A stretch of DNA of 64,000 nucleotides from Aurantiochytrium sp. KH105 (Eukaryota; Sar; Bigyra; Thraustochytrida; Thraustochytriidae). Under the pieces are notes generated by a model, which saw only the letters and a program-made list of their open reading frames with translations, was not told the DNA's origin and ran no database searches. Positions 38,801 to 47,489 of this stretch are shown here, in pieces. Each line of letters opens with the position of its first letter. The first letter of the stretch is position 1. A program made the position numbers and the translations under genes. The stretch lies in NCBI GenBank assembly GCA_003116975.1, contig BGKB01000137.1, forward strand, positions 124,001-188,000. Direction: 5' to 3'.

Positions 38801-41800
38801 CTGAAGACGGTTCATCTCCATCAGCAGGCAAGCAAGAGCACGTTCGGCGCTTTGAGACACGCACACTTGAGTCGAGGCATCAGGGAAAGTCAGATCACGT
38901 CCTTTTGAGCTGCTCGAAGCCAACGGCGGTGTTCCATTACTTGTGTGACGTAATGCCTCTCGCTCTACGTCTCGCGGACGCTTTGGAACAGATTGGAGCC
39001 GACGCTTCTTCTTTGCGCTCTCGAGACTTGGACCTTTCACAAGTTCAAGCAGAACGTGATGAGCTCGCCTCCAACGTCGAGCGATTTCGCAAGCTTGTTG
39101 CCATCGCTGCAAGCGTGGGTGGCAGCAACGCTCCAGCGAAGACGTCAGAAACCTCTCACGCCGCCGTTGTGTCACCCGAGGAAGACCCCGTCGAGCGTCT
39201 GAGCTGGTATGTCGAAGAGCTTTTTGGATCTCAACTACATGGAATCTGGTACAGCAAGAACGCAGTACCTGCCATCTTTAAGTCTGCATGCGAGGAGGCC
39301 GTCAATGCGCCTCACTGGGCAGGAGTGCCGGCTGGCGAGGCTCATGTTCTTGTTGTCGAGGAGGACCGCGAAAGTGAAGTCCCCTTCAGTCCGGGGAGAC
39401 GTCTTCTCGGCCGAGACGACTTAGAAATTCTCATTCTTCTTGCATCATGGCTTGGACGCGCACATCAGCGATTTGCCCAAATCTCGCAGTTGCAGGTTGC
39501 ACTCCGTGACGCATCGCAGGGTCTAAGCGACACCCGCGCTGGTGCCGAGGGGGCCGCCTCATCGCTGTCCATCACTTCCGAGGCAATGCGTATGATAATT
39601 GCATGCACGGAGGTGGGTTTCCTCGAGCGGCATACCTTGGACGTGGAAACACTTCGGGATGAGCTGCCGGCTTGGATATCTCGTGGGGCACCCGAAGGCC
39701 TCTCGTGCACGCTTCTTGATAATGAGAAAGCTCTCGAGGCAGCGATTCGAGCGGGCCACGTTATCATCGAGTCTCCCTGTGAACATGAAACCGGGTTGAT
39801 GGTGTCCGTTGCCGGCGCAGAGGAGGTTCACGTCACAGCAGCCTTTGCTGTTGCTCATGTGCATGCGTTTGCACTCACACGCGCTCTGGAGGCCCAGCGG
39901 GAGAGCGCGGATCGGGAAGATTTGTCTGTTCAGCTCCATCAAAGCCGTCATCACGTCTTTTTACAAGATCTTGCACTTCGCATGGGTGCTGGGGCAAATG
40001 TTGCAGATGCTATCGGCACAGAGGGCATTCTTCGCAACCAATGCGCGGACCTCTGTGCAGAGCTCGGAGCGAGTTTCGTACACGCTTTTGAGCTAGGGCC
40101 TGGCGGCGTGCTCACCTGCCGGACGCTCCCATCGTCTTTGCAGGCTGCCATGCCCAATGTAGGAGAAAGCTGCTCCCTTGTCTTGCATCCGCCGCTCCCA
40201 GCTGATTTTCGCAAGCTGGTTGACGCGAATCCTGTGAGTCCTCATCCCATTGATGCTGGCGCTCCATGGGTGGAGCGCTGCACCCTTACGCTGGCGCACA
40301 ATGCATTTGAAAGATGCAGGCTCGTTTTTGTAGCGGGGCATATTCTGAGCGAGGGCGAGACACTCAATGCTGAGCATGTGCGAGACTTTTTGGAGCGTGC
40401 TGTTTGCCTCATTGGCAATGCCTTTGAAACGAGACACACCCTTGAAGATCTGCGAAGCGAAAAAACGCAAGCTGAGGAGGGCCTGCAGTCAGCCATCGAG
40501 GCCCACACGCGCCTCGAAGCCGCCAAGGAGGATCTCGAAAAACGCTTTTTTCAAGCAAAGGCTTTGGATGAAACCTTGTCGGCTTTGGCGAGTGCCAGCA
40601 CGGTGGAGGAGATCGCAACGCTTATTCTCGCGCATCTCGAAAGCGGCCACCCTGGGCGATGCTGTCTCTTCATTCGTCAAGACATCACGGCGTTCCAAGA
40701 ACAAGAAGGTGACGCGACTATGGTCGACTGGACGGAGCCTGCGCGTCAAACGAGCGATGATGGCTTGGTGGGCGTCTGTTCCAAATCACAAACTGTAATT
40801 TACATACGAGAGGACCTCGTTTCAGACGCGCGCTATGTATATCGAATCGATGGGGCCGGCATGGCATCGCATCCCTCAAGTCTTGTCTGCGTTCCGATTC
40901 TTGCGTCGCTTCACGCGGAAGAGAAGAAGTCGACTCTGGGCGTCATCTGCGTGGCGAATCCAGAGCGTTCCAGAATCGACAGTCTGAGCGTTCTGGCCTC
41001 AGCAAGCGCATTGGCCCTTGCAGGCCAGACCCTTCACCATGCTAAAGAAGCGGCGCAGGAAGCGTTGCGAGATGTCGAGAATGCCATGGTCGATGTGAAA
41101 CGGAGTGCGGTTACCGGCGAGGATCTAGCGCGTCTTCAGCGTCGGAGTGAGGTTATGATCAAGAAAGCTGACACGGCCATAGCCAGAGCTATTAGCGTTG
41201 CCACAAGCGGTGGCGTTGGAGAGTATGAAAAAAATAAGGACGACGTGGAGCGAAAATGCGAAAGCCAAAGAACCCCAATTATAGTAACATTGCTTGGACG
41301 CGTACTTTGCGAAATGCAAGAGCTACTTTCTTCTTGCGCAGAAGAAACAATTGCAATGATGATGCCATCCTCAATTGATAAGCGCAAAGATGTATGGTGC
41401 GTCAATCGAAAGAACCGTCAGTGGGCATTTTCACAAAGCACATTGGAGCGCAGCGCTGTCATTGCATCCCTGGAGGAAAGAGAAGTAGCTGCCGTTGCCG
41501 AGGACGACCCGCTGCATGCATGTGTTCTACGGCAAAGTACGCATCTGGCGCAAAGCCAAGAGCTCTTTGCTTGCGCGTTGCGCAATGCGGATGGCAGCGC
41601 AAACGGCCTGCTTCTCTTTTGCAATCCCCAGCCCGTAACCCGCGATCGTTTAGGATGCGAGTTCGCTCGCGCGCTTCGTCCTCTTTTGGCGCACGCTCAT
41701 TTGCGACAGGAAAACGAGCTCGCAGCAGACGCAGTACGCAAACAAAAGTCAGAAATTGCACTTGCGCAAGAAAGTCTTCGCGCGGAAACAACCTTGGCCA

Positions 41801-44800
41801 AGAACGAGGCCTCGCTGCATTCCGCACAAGCAAAATTTGGCAAGTCACTCCTCGATGCTGTCCTCAAAGGGAAGCAAGCTCTTTGCGAAATTGTGCAACA
41901 AGGATTTGTGGAGCTTTTGCACGGGCCAGATCTTTGCGCAGCACATCTTTTCCTCCCTCAAACACACACGAATCAAGACGACGAAGCGATCGATCAATCA
42001 CACCCGGCCTCATCCTCGCTGGGCCTCTTTGCGTTCACGGATAATACAGGCAAGGCAAAGAAAGCGTGCAAGGTTGTTGAGTACGTAGCATCCATGGGTC
42101 AATCGGTAAAGTCGTCGACCCGAATGACCTTGCCAGTGATCGAGGCAGAAAATGGGCGCGTCCTAGGTGTTTTGGACCTGCATGCCACGGAGGATGACCA
42201 AGCTCAAGGATTCGACAATGTTTCATCATGCTTTACAAAAAATTTGCGCGCAGGCCTCGAATGGTGTGCATTGGCCATCGAGAATGTACAATGTAGATCG
42301 AGTGACATGGCTGCGCTCGACAGATACGAGGAGCTTCTAAACGTGCGAGACCTAGAAATTGCGCGTTTGGAGGAGCACGCGCAAAGTCAGTCAAAAGCTC
42401 AGGAGGAACGCGCTCTACAACGCGACGTTTATTGGGAAGCAGTTACAAGCGCACTCGGACGCATTGCTGCAAGCACGGGGTCTGTCGACTCGCACGAAGA
42501 TCTACGTCATACGTGCCGTGCTACAGAGCGCGAGGTGGATATTATTTGTGGAGCGGAGCAGGGTAGTTGCTGTGTGGTACTGAGCTCGCAAAACGCCTCA
42601 GCGCAAGGCTTGCTTGCGGGCTGCGTCATACCCCTGCACCCCTATGGAGAGGAGACTGAGCCAGCAATTGGGTTTCTGAGCGTTCCGCTCGACGCCGAAA
42701 ACCGACGCGCCGCGGAGATGCTTGCGCCTGCGCTCGCGGCACTCTTGAGGGCAGCGGGAAGTCTCGCGAGCGCAAAAGCGGCTCTATCAGATCAAGCGTC
42801 GCGGATTGCTGTTTCGGAGGCTTCTGCACAACGTTTTGAGTCACGTCTTTCAGAACTTGAGGAAACGGCAGGGATGCAGCAAGCGAAGGAGACTCTTCTC
42901 CGTCATTTGGTATCTTGCCGTAGCATTCACGAGATCCGCGAAGCAGTCCGCGCACACGCGACAGCGTACTTTTGTCCGGGCGCGAGCAACACCTGCGTTG
43001 CGGAGTTGCACTTACAAGGTGCAAAAAACCAGATGCGGGAAGGCCTTGGCGCAACAGCATTGTCTACGGGTCAGTTTGTGTGCGCTCGTGATGTCCTCGA
43101 AGACGCTCGTTACAATCCTGATGCGGATGCACGCGTCATTTGCAAGCAGCAGGCACGGGGCCTGCTTGCGGTGCCACTTCGCTCTCAAGGGTCCAGTGTC
43201 CAAGCATTCCCGTCCAGCATGTCAGCGCGACGAGCTCCCTCGTCCATTCAACCATGGGAGCGCGATCCTCTTGGGGTTCTGATGATTTGGACCGTTGACG
43301 TTTTGAGCGCTGCGGACATGGAGCAGATGCAGGCGCGGTGCGAGTCTCTTTGTCGTGAGCTCGTGTTTGTTCTGTACCATCTGCTCGCGAAAGACCAGTT
43401 GACTCGCCGAAAGGGAATGGATGGGCCATGGGCTGGTCTGTGTCGCGAGCTCTGCGCGGATAAGACGCGCCCAGGACCGCTCAAGCGTTGCCTCGAGGAG
43501 CTTTGTGCAGTTGAGGCAAAGTGTACATTTGAGGGTATCTCTGTGGCATCACCAGATCGCGCTGGGGTTTTTCTGTACTTGCTCGAGGATAGTGCCAAGG
43601 CCCTCAAGGGAGATGCCGAGGTCGTTTGCAAGTCAAAATCACCGTACCTGGCGAGTCGCAGCCGCCGCATTGCAATTCCCTGTTCGTATCGGGATTCGAA
43701 GGGAGTTGTGCGTGTGGTGGGCGTCTTACATGTCTGCCGTGGCGGCGGCTTCGATGCTACCTCAAGTTTAGCAGCTCTGCAGCACATTGGCGAGCTCGTG
43801 GGCGCATTCATGCGGCGTGTCCTTCGCGAGCGCGCAAGCTTAGCAAAGTCGATGGCGTATGAAAAACGAGTCTCACAGCTTGAGCACCTCGCAAGTACCC
43901 GCAAGTCGTCTGCCAGCCCTGGTCGTCCAGGCACAGCGCAAGTGGGTGGAAGAGATGGCGGTTCAAGCGGGATGCTCTCGCGTGATTTGCTAGAAAAGTG
44001 CAACAAGCTCGAAGACCAGCTCATGGACGCTGAATTGAGTCTTGAACGCGCTGATCGCGACCGCGCCTCCTTGCGGACGGCCTTGCAGCACGCCGAGAAG
44101 AAGGTCGAACAATTGCGAACTGCTGTGAAGCGTGCAGATGCGCGGCAGCACGAGATTGAGACGAATGCTGCTGTCGTTCTCGAATCTGCGCGCAAGATGA
44201 AAGCAGACGCCGAAGTAAAGCGTCGCGAGTTTGAGCGCAGGCAAGCCGATATGGAGGAAGAGCGCGCGCGAGCGCAAGAGAGGTCCCTTCAAGAGCGCCA
44301 ACTTGCCCTACAAGAACGCGAAGCGGTTGAGCAAGCACGTTTGCGTGAGTCGGAGCTGCACGTTGAGCGGCCAAGACAGCGTGCTCAAAGGGTTTGTGCA
44401 AGTGACAAGAGCAGCGGCACAGGCAGAGGAAATGGTCCTGATAGCGACTGTGAGCTCTTTGATGAGTCCAAGGTGATGATTTCGGAGAACCTGTCGCGCT
44501 CGGCTTTGGCGGGAGGGCCTGCCATGACCGCCGTGGCTGCAGCCATGCGTTCTCGTCCGCTGCCCCCGCCGCATCCGAGTGGAACCCTCAAAGAATTGCA
44601 GCGTGTTTGTGAGCAAATGCGCGAGTCGCAAACTAAGCGTGCCGCATCAATTCGCGAGCTCATCAATCTCGAGCAAGTTCAACTTGATGGCGAGGCGAAA
44701 TTATCTGCATCGCGACTTCCAACCCCTTTTCAGCTGGGGACTCCTATTCAGACAGTTCCATGGTCAACTGTGAAGCGCGTGGCGCAGCGGTCGGCGCAAA

Positions 44801-44868
44801 AAGCAGTATCGCAGCAGCGCCGAGAAGGAACCAGGACAAGGCCACAGCTACAGGAAGAGCCAAAGTAG
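35854..44868 (+). CDS. Giant tandem GAF-like domain protein
   Basis: Function unknown. About 3,004 residues without a stop. From about residue 283 to 2666 it repeats roughly 14 times a unit of a long helix, an alpha/beta segment and another helix, as in GAF small-molecule sensors. Three units are clear: about 715-930 (GQGLVGRVLSSGRTHIV, LLCVPIV, LGCIQVARV); 1570-1733 (SSLVCVPILASL, LGVICVANPERS); and 2346-2513 (STGQFVCARDVLEDARYNPD, LLAVPLRSQ, PLGVLMIWT). The others are diverged, recognised by paired LxVPL/GxLxV strands and spacing. Coiled-coil linkers join the units, with a long coiled coil at about 2670-2850. No kinase, cyclase, phosphodiesterase or DNA-binding domain is visible. The first 250 residues are disordered and Gly/Pro/Arg-rich. 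In-frame ATGs near 35995 and 36105 could be the true start. Confidence 0.85.
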   Translation: MRQSAVAPGLVPLHVRPSTTAKGRPKQTVKSKLELVGGFSRLGLDRAMRAGPGPEPGPGPGGAGGRGPGARTAPGFAAPSRSGAMAGRQDAPRMRSLLAPDQVGRDARARTEEAASRTSSVTRPRGMDASGVSVSFSGAAIPRSPASDLAVEAPSGEWSRTSTTLQDILGSADNENHGAAANEDMYSYGSERMMSGISDDQDDVADVVDDFGANGEPPSEIVELENRLALLPVLVKQNSDLRGLWDAERERAGTLSEAIGHLQSEVRAVSAARDEARLWEGLYRFRLELHQRRTCREVMDLIRADLPALLQVPSCELIMADDADSTRPTRLTEAIAFVLEHRETLESDGMRFVPIFADAHGVCAVLRIEGAPSRQPEAIAQSACEEIGVVLAYCLVDRLKDETLASVNKALADAEHRLGSSDDDIDRRGEALRIGGEVIAEAIEQTSLHDSEIHFIELLERGIRTCVQADLCALQFMDKRIEVQKALAVSTGLQVTLGDRRAELILGRRQRIHGSFEPWEQAVVLKLAENVWGLYELSKKLAQKTAEIQDRKTDMQQSLEAAEARIDQMQSAHSRAARIEALYTLVSRLLASDSEESLVKIVQEHVPNVLEVASVRLVLRQEPSYKDSSPSSTQAFHIHEDAHLIVDGKPNDEWADTVVDLVGCALDQARKRNQNAASIASLSAACARSRDDAQANESLRLRAEAESVRIAETARVILEKLASPKPPSLEQVCLMAQESVNTVVAPDEHAAGHRQWVRVLILDLDSMDESNLFELNTDQEDTISARASTREPIARVVVPSNLQNIKVRLGQGLVGRVLSSGRTHIVTGDRIAREEALVRDLDRPDTSALLCVPIVGSRAAEALSPAQSNDGDAQRVWASSSGLASGVLGCIQVARVAAGSSFGELDGKLVRMIAGHLARQIELARAQTRADNSFTQSATARSEIADFAAVLCALEVPRSSEVSLLQSHIIPLVEKLGCRLRVAEDGSSPSAGKQEHVRRFETRTLESRHQGKSDHVLLSCSKPTAVFHYLCDVMPLALRLADALEQIGADASSLRSRDLDLSQVQAERDELASNVERFRKLVAIAASVGGSNAPAKTSETSHAAVVSPEEDPVERLSWYVEELFGSQLHGIWYSKNAVPAIFKSACEEAVNAPHWAGVPAGEAHVLVVEEDRESEVPFSPGRRLLGRDDLEILILLASWLGRAHQRFAQISQLQVALRDASQGLSDTRAGAEGAASSLSITSEAMRMIIACTEVGFLERHTLDVETLRDELPAWISRGAPEGLSCTLLDNEKALEAAIRAGHVIIESPCEHETGLMVSVAGAEEVHVTAAFAVAHVHAFALTRALEAQRESADREDLSVQLHQSRHHVFLQDLALRMGAGANVADAIGTEGILRNQCADLCAELGASFVHAFELGPGGVLTCRTLPSSLQAAMPNVGESCSLVLHPPLPADFRKLVDANPVSPHPIDAGAPWVERCTLTLAHNAFERCRLVFVAGHILSEGETLNAEHVRDFLERAVCLIGNAFETRHTLEDLRSEKTQAEEGLQSAIEAHTRLEAAKEDLEKRFFQAKALDETLSALASASTVEEIATLILAHLESGHPGRCCLFIRQDITAFQEQEGDATMVDWTEPARQTSDDGLVGVCSKSQTVIYIREDLVSDARYVYRIDGAGMASHPSSLVCVPILASLHAEEKKSTLGVICVANPERSRIDSLSVLASASALALAGQTLHHAKEAAQEALRDVENAMVDVKRSAVTGEDLARLQRRSEVMIKKADTAIARAISVATSGGVGEYEKNKDDVERKCESQRTPIIVTLLGRVLCEMQELLSSCAEETIAMMMPSSIDKRKDVWCVNRKNRQWAFSQSTLERSAVIASLEEREVAAVAEDDPLHACVLRQSTHLAQSQELFACALRNADGSANGLLLFCNPQPVTRDRLGCEFARALRPLLAHAHLRQENELAADAVRKQKSEIALAQESLRAETTLAKNEASLHSAQAKFGKSLLDAVLKGKQALCEIVQQGFVELLHGPDLCAAHLFLPQTHTNQDDEAIDQSHPASSSLGLFAFTDNTGKAKKACKVVEYVASMGQSVKSSTRMTLPVIEAENGRVLGVLDLHATEDDQAQGFDNVSSCFTKNLRAGLEWCALAIENVQCRSSDMAALDRYEELLNVRDLEIARLEEHAQSQSKAQEERALQRDVYWEAVTSALGRIAASTGSVDSHEDLRHTCRATEREVDIICGAEQGSCCVVLSSQNASAQGLLAGCVIPLHPYGEETEPAIGFLSVPLDAENRRAAEMLAPALAALLRAAGSLASAKAALSDQASRIAVSEASAQRFESRLSELEETAGMQQAKETLLRHLVSCRSIHEIREAVRAHATAYFCPGASNTCVAELHLQGAKNQMREGLGATALSTGQFVCARDVLEDARYNPDADARVICKQQARGLLAVPLRSQGSSVQAFPSSMSARRAPSSIQPWERDPLGVLMIWTVDVLSAADMEQMQARCESLCRELVFVLYHLLAKDQLTRRKGMDGPWAGLCRELCADKTRPGPLKRCLEELCAVEAKCTFEGISVASPDRAGVFLYLLEDSAKALKGDAEVVCKSKSPYLASRSRRIAIPCSYRDSKGVVRVVGVLHVCRGGGFDATSSLAALQHIGELVGAFMRRVLRERASLAKSMAYEKRVSQLEHLASTRKSSASPGRPGTAQVGGRDGGSSGMLSRDLLEKCNKLEDQLMDAELSLERADRDRASLRTALQHAEKKVEQLRTAVKRADARQHEIETNAAVVLESARKMKADAEVKRREFERRQADMEEERARAQERSLQERQLALQEREAVEQARLRESELHVERPRQRAQRVCASDKSSGTGRGNGPDSDCELFDESKVMISENLSRSALAGGPAMTAVAAAMRSRPLPPPHPSGTLKELQRVCEQMRESQTKRAASIRELINLEQVQLDGEAKLSASRLPTPFQLGTPIQTVPWSTVKRVAQRSAQKAVSQQRREGTRTRPQLQEEPK

Positions 44869-45055
44869 CCGCATGAGAATTTCTCCATGATGATGACTTT
44901 TTGTAGTAGGCCTAAATGTGTAAAATTTTGGTTTCATTGCTGGTAACAACAGTAGAGTGAGCGAACGTCTGATGAGGGCGGCGTGTTCCTGGAGCGATAT
45001 TTTTGTAAGAAAGAAATAAAAAAATGCGGGGCTTTAGATTTGCAATGAAGCACAC

Positions 45056-45115
45056 TCGTTTCTTCTGCCCCCAATGCGAGCGAGCGGCAGTAAAAGATAG
45101 CGTGCTTCTGGAGTG
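45056..45115. repeat. Direct repeat, copy A (about 60 bp)
   Basis: Begins TCGTTTCTTCTGCCC and continues AATGCGAGCGAGCGGCAGTA. A near-copy lies about 111 bp downstream, inside the 3' end of the cyclic-nucleotide-binding gene. The two copies differ by a few substitutions and short indels. Confidence 0.85.
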
Positions 45116-45161
45116 TATTTGACGCATGATTTTCCCCAAGAAATAGAAGTGCAATCAAGTC

Positions 45162-47489
45162 TTAGGTCGTTTCTTCTGCCCAAAATGCGAGCGAACGGCA
45201 GTAAAAGCGTGCTCCAGGACTGAGTGCATTTTCGTACACGTGCCTCGTGAGCATGAAACCATCCGCGAGAAGGCCATCAAGTTCGTGCGCCCCCTCTTTG
45301 AGACGGCTCCGCAAAGCCTCGCGATTCTTGGCGCGAAGTTTGGATCGCTCGAGGGAAGTGAGCGTCTTGTATTGCCCAGCAAGCACCGAGGCTCGCTTTG
45401 CATTGAGAAGTTCGGGCTCGGCCTCAGTTTCGTGCCGACTTGCGTCCTTGACATCTGCTACGCAGGCATAGGCCTTGCGAATCGGCGTTTCGTCAGAATT
45501 CTCCTCTGCAAGTTCACACCCCGCGGCGGTGGCAGCCTTGTGGGCTGAAGAGGCCCTACGGGCACGTTCAAAGCAGCTAATGCGGTTCGGATTGCGCCGC
45601 TTGCCGCTCGAATTCAATATACTAGCGCGCGTGTTTCGTCGCGCCTTTGTGCTGGAGTCGCGTCGCTGTGCGTTTTGCTGTGCTCGAGGACGCGCAATCT
45701 CAAAATCGACAAGGCGAGACTGCAGCCTCGCTCCTGTCTCGGGCGCTGTGTAGGGACTCAGACGCGCAAAGCCGGCAGGGCCCTTTATTTCTTTGTTGGC
45801 GAGAATCTCGCAAACGAGACTGGCCTTGTACGCTTCCCAGCCACGGTTCACGGCAAAAGCATTTCGCAAGAGACGCGTGCTGGGAAAGTGCGATATGCGC
45901 TGCTGCACCGTCGCCAGGGAGGCTCGAGAAAGCTTGCCAAAAAGGTCGTGCTTTGAGATTGAGTAATACTCGCATAGCGTCTTGGCGACGACCGTAAAGG
46001 GGTATTTGTAACTTGTATCTTCTCGACTCGTGAGCGTCTGGTGGTCGCAAATGCTCTCTGTAGGCCCCATCAAGCACAAGGTCATGACCTTTGTGGCGCG
46101 GTGGACATTCTTTGCCGTATCCTCTTTCGGGATGGACCCAAGATGTGAAGTGGATTTGGATGTCGTTTTGGCCATCGTCGAGGAGCTTTGCGCGACCAGC
46201 TTGCGAACTTCAAGTTCACCGCGTTTGACGATGACGAAGAAGCGAAGCGGGTCGAGAGAATCGCCCTCTTTCATGATGGAAGTGCCGACGCGGGCGCGAT
46301 TTGTATGGAGAGAGATACACAGATTGAAGAATTCCTTGTCCGTGAGATCCTGAAGTGCAGGAACGGATTTGAGGAATCGCATCTTACGATCAAAAACTTC
46401 CTGGTGCGTATTTTGAAGAATGCGTTGATAATCATCCTTGTGGATGACGAGGAGAACGCAAGGCTCAATAGTGACGACGGCGGCAGTTCGCACTGTGTAC
46501 TGTGTCGACAGTGCGATTTCCCCAAAGCTTCCCCCGGCCTCGAGTTTGGCGACGGTGTGAGCGACCCCCGAATTGTCAACGTCTCGCTGAACGAGAACAG
46601 ATCCTTCGAGGATAATGAAAAACTCCTCGCCCGTGTCTCCTTGATGGAAGATGAATTCATGCGACTTTTTGAATGTGCGCATTTTCATGATGCGACAGAT
46701 TTCGCGGTGCTGCGAGTGGGTGAGATGGGCCCCGACCGTGACGTCAGAGGCGGCGACATCTACGGATGCCTTGCCGAACGAGCTCACTTTTGACGAGAAA
46801 ATGGCCAGATGCGAAGTGGAAGCCATCATGAAATCGAGGTCTGCGTCTGAGCGCGAAGCAGGATGCGTGTCGAGAAGTTTGATGAAGCGAGTATAATTTT
46901 TGATGCCGACCTGGCTGTCCGCCTCGGCCTGTCTGTTTGTAATTGCTGAGAGCGAGAGCGCGGCTCTCGCGATCTGCCTTGCTAGGTCCCAGTTTCTGCG
47001 TACTCGCTGGCGGCGCGCGCCCACGGATTCTTTGTTTAGGTGCCCAATTGCAGATGCGACCTTGACAGCCGCACGGACCCGCGACCACATTTCGGCTGTT
47101 CGACGCTGCATCGCGGCGTGATCGCTTGCAGGGCCTGCATGGTTCGAAAGCGAGTGCTGTGACCTTGCCATGGACCGCGTGGTATCGGCACGTCCAAATT
47201 TTGGTCTCGAGTCTGTGCGACTTGTCCCCAAGTTTCGCGTGGTGCTTTCCTTGCGTAGTCGCTGGTCCAGTATGCTGGGCCGACGTGGCCGTGAGGCGTT
47301 CTGGGGTCGCTTCGGCGCATGGTCGCTGCCCTGCTCGCTCCCGCTGTTCCTCGGTTCTGCCGTGGCTCTCAAGTCCGCGAGCCCCGAGGTTCGCTCGGTT
47401 TGCTGGCGCTGGAATGGCGTCGCTGCCGAAGCCGTGCACGTCTCGGGGTCCGTCTTGGACGGTGCTGCAGGTGTCTGTGACGTGGCCAT
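45162..47489 (-). CDS. Protein with two cyclic-nucleotide-binding domains
   Basis: Probable cAMP/cGMP-responsive protein without catalytic or channel domain; 775 residues. CNBD1 lies at about 265-365: FKKSHEFIFHQGDTGEEFFI, then ILEGSVLVQRD, and a phosphate-binding cassette FGEIALSTQYTVRTAAVV that keeps the Glu and Arg contacting the cyclic phosphate. CNBD2 follows (about 380-520, starting FLKSVPALQDLTDKEF) with a long low-complexity insertion in place of a clear cassette, so it may not bind nucleotide. The N-terminal 130 and C-terminal 200 residues are basic and disordered. No transmembrane segments are seen, so it is not an ion channel. The last 14 residues and stop come from a 60 bp sequence repeated just downstream. 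ATG 47489 is the first methionine; the frame opens with TTG. Head to head with Rgp1. Confidence 0.85.
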   Translation of the reverse strand: MATSQTPAAPSKTDPETCTASAATPFQRQQTERTSGLADLRATAEPRNSGSEQGSDHAPKRPQNASRPRRPSILDQRLRKESTTRNLGTSRTDSRPKFGRADTTRSMARSQHSLSNHAGPASDHAAMQRRTAEMWSRVRAAVKVASAIGHLNKESVGARRQRVRRNWDLARQIARAALSLSAITNRQAEADSQVGIKNYTRFIKLLDTHPASRSDADLDFMMASTSHLAIFSSKVSSFGKASVDVAASDVTVGAHLTHSQHREICRIMKMRTFKKSHEFIFHQGDTGEEFFIILEGSVLVQRDVDNSGVAHTVAKLEAGGSFGEIALSTQYTVRTAAVVTIEPCVLLVIHKDDYQRILQNTHQEVFDRKMRFLKSVPALQDLTDKEFFNLCISLHTNRARVGTSIMKEGDSLDPLRFFVIVKRGELEVRKLVAQSSSTMAKTTSKSTSHLGSIPKEDTAKNVHRATKVMTLCLMGPTESICDHQTLTSREDTSYKYPFTVVAKTLCEYYSISKHDLFGKLSRASLATVQQRISHFPSTRLLRNAFAVNRGWEAYKASLVCEILANKEIKGPAGFARLSPYTAPETGARLQSRLVDFEIARPRAQQNAQRRDSSTKARRNTRASILNSSGKRRNPNRISCFERARRASSAHKAATAAGCELAEENSDETPIRKAYACVADVKDASRHETEAEPELLNAKRASVLAGQYKTLTSLERSKLRAKNREALRSRLKEGAHELDGLLADGFMLTRHVYENALSPGARFYCRSLAFWAEETT
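45167..45225. repeat. Direct repeat, copy B (about 60 bp)
   Basis: Begins TCGTTTCTTCTGCCC and continues AATGCGAGCGAACGGCAGTA. It overlaps the last codons of the cyclic-nucleotide-binding gene, which reads through it in antisense. Partner of copy A at 45056-45115. Confidence 0.85.

Noticed and set aside
44912-45158. Short minus-strand frames containing YCRSLALGAEET
   Set aside because: They exist because copy A of the 60-bp repeat resembles the end of the cyclic-nucleotide-binding gene; no independent gene evidence.
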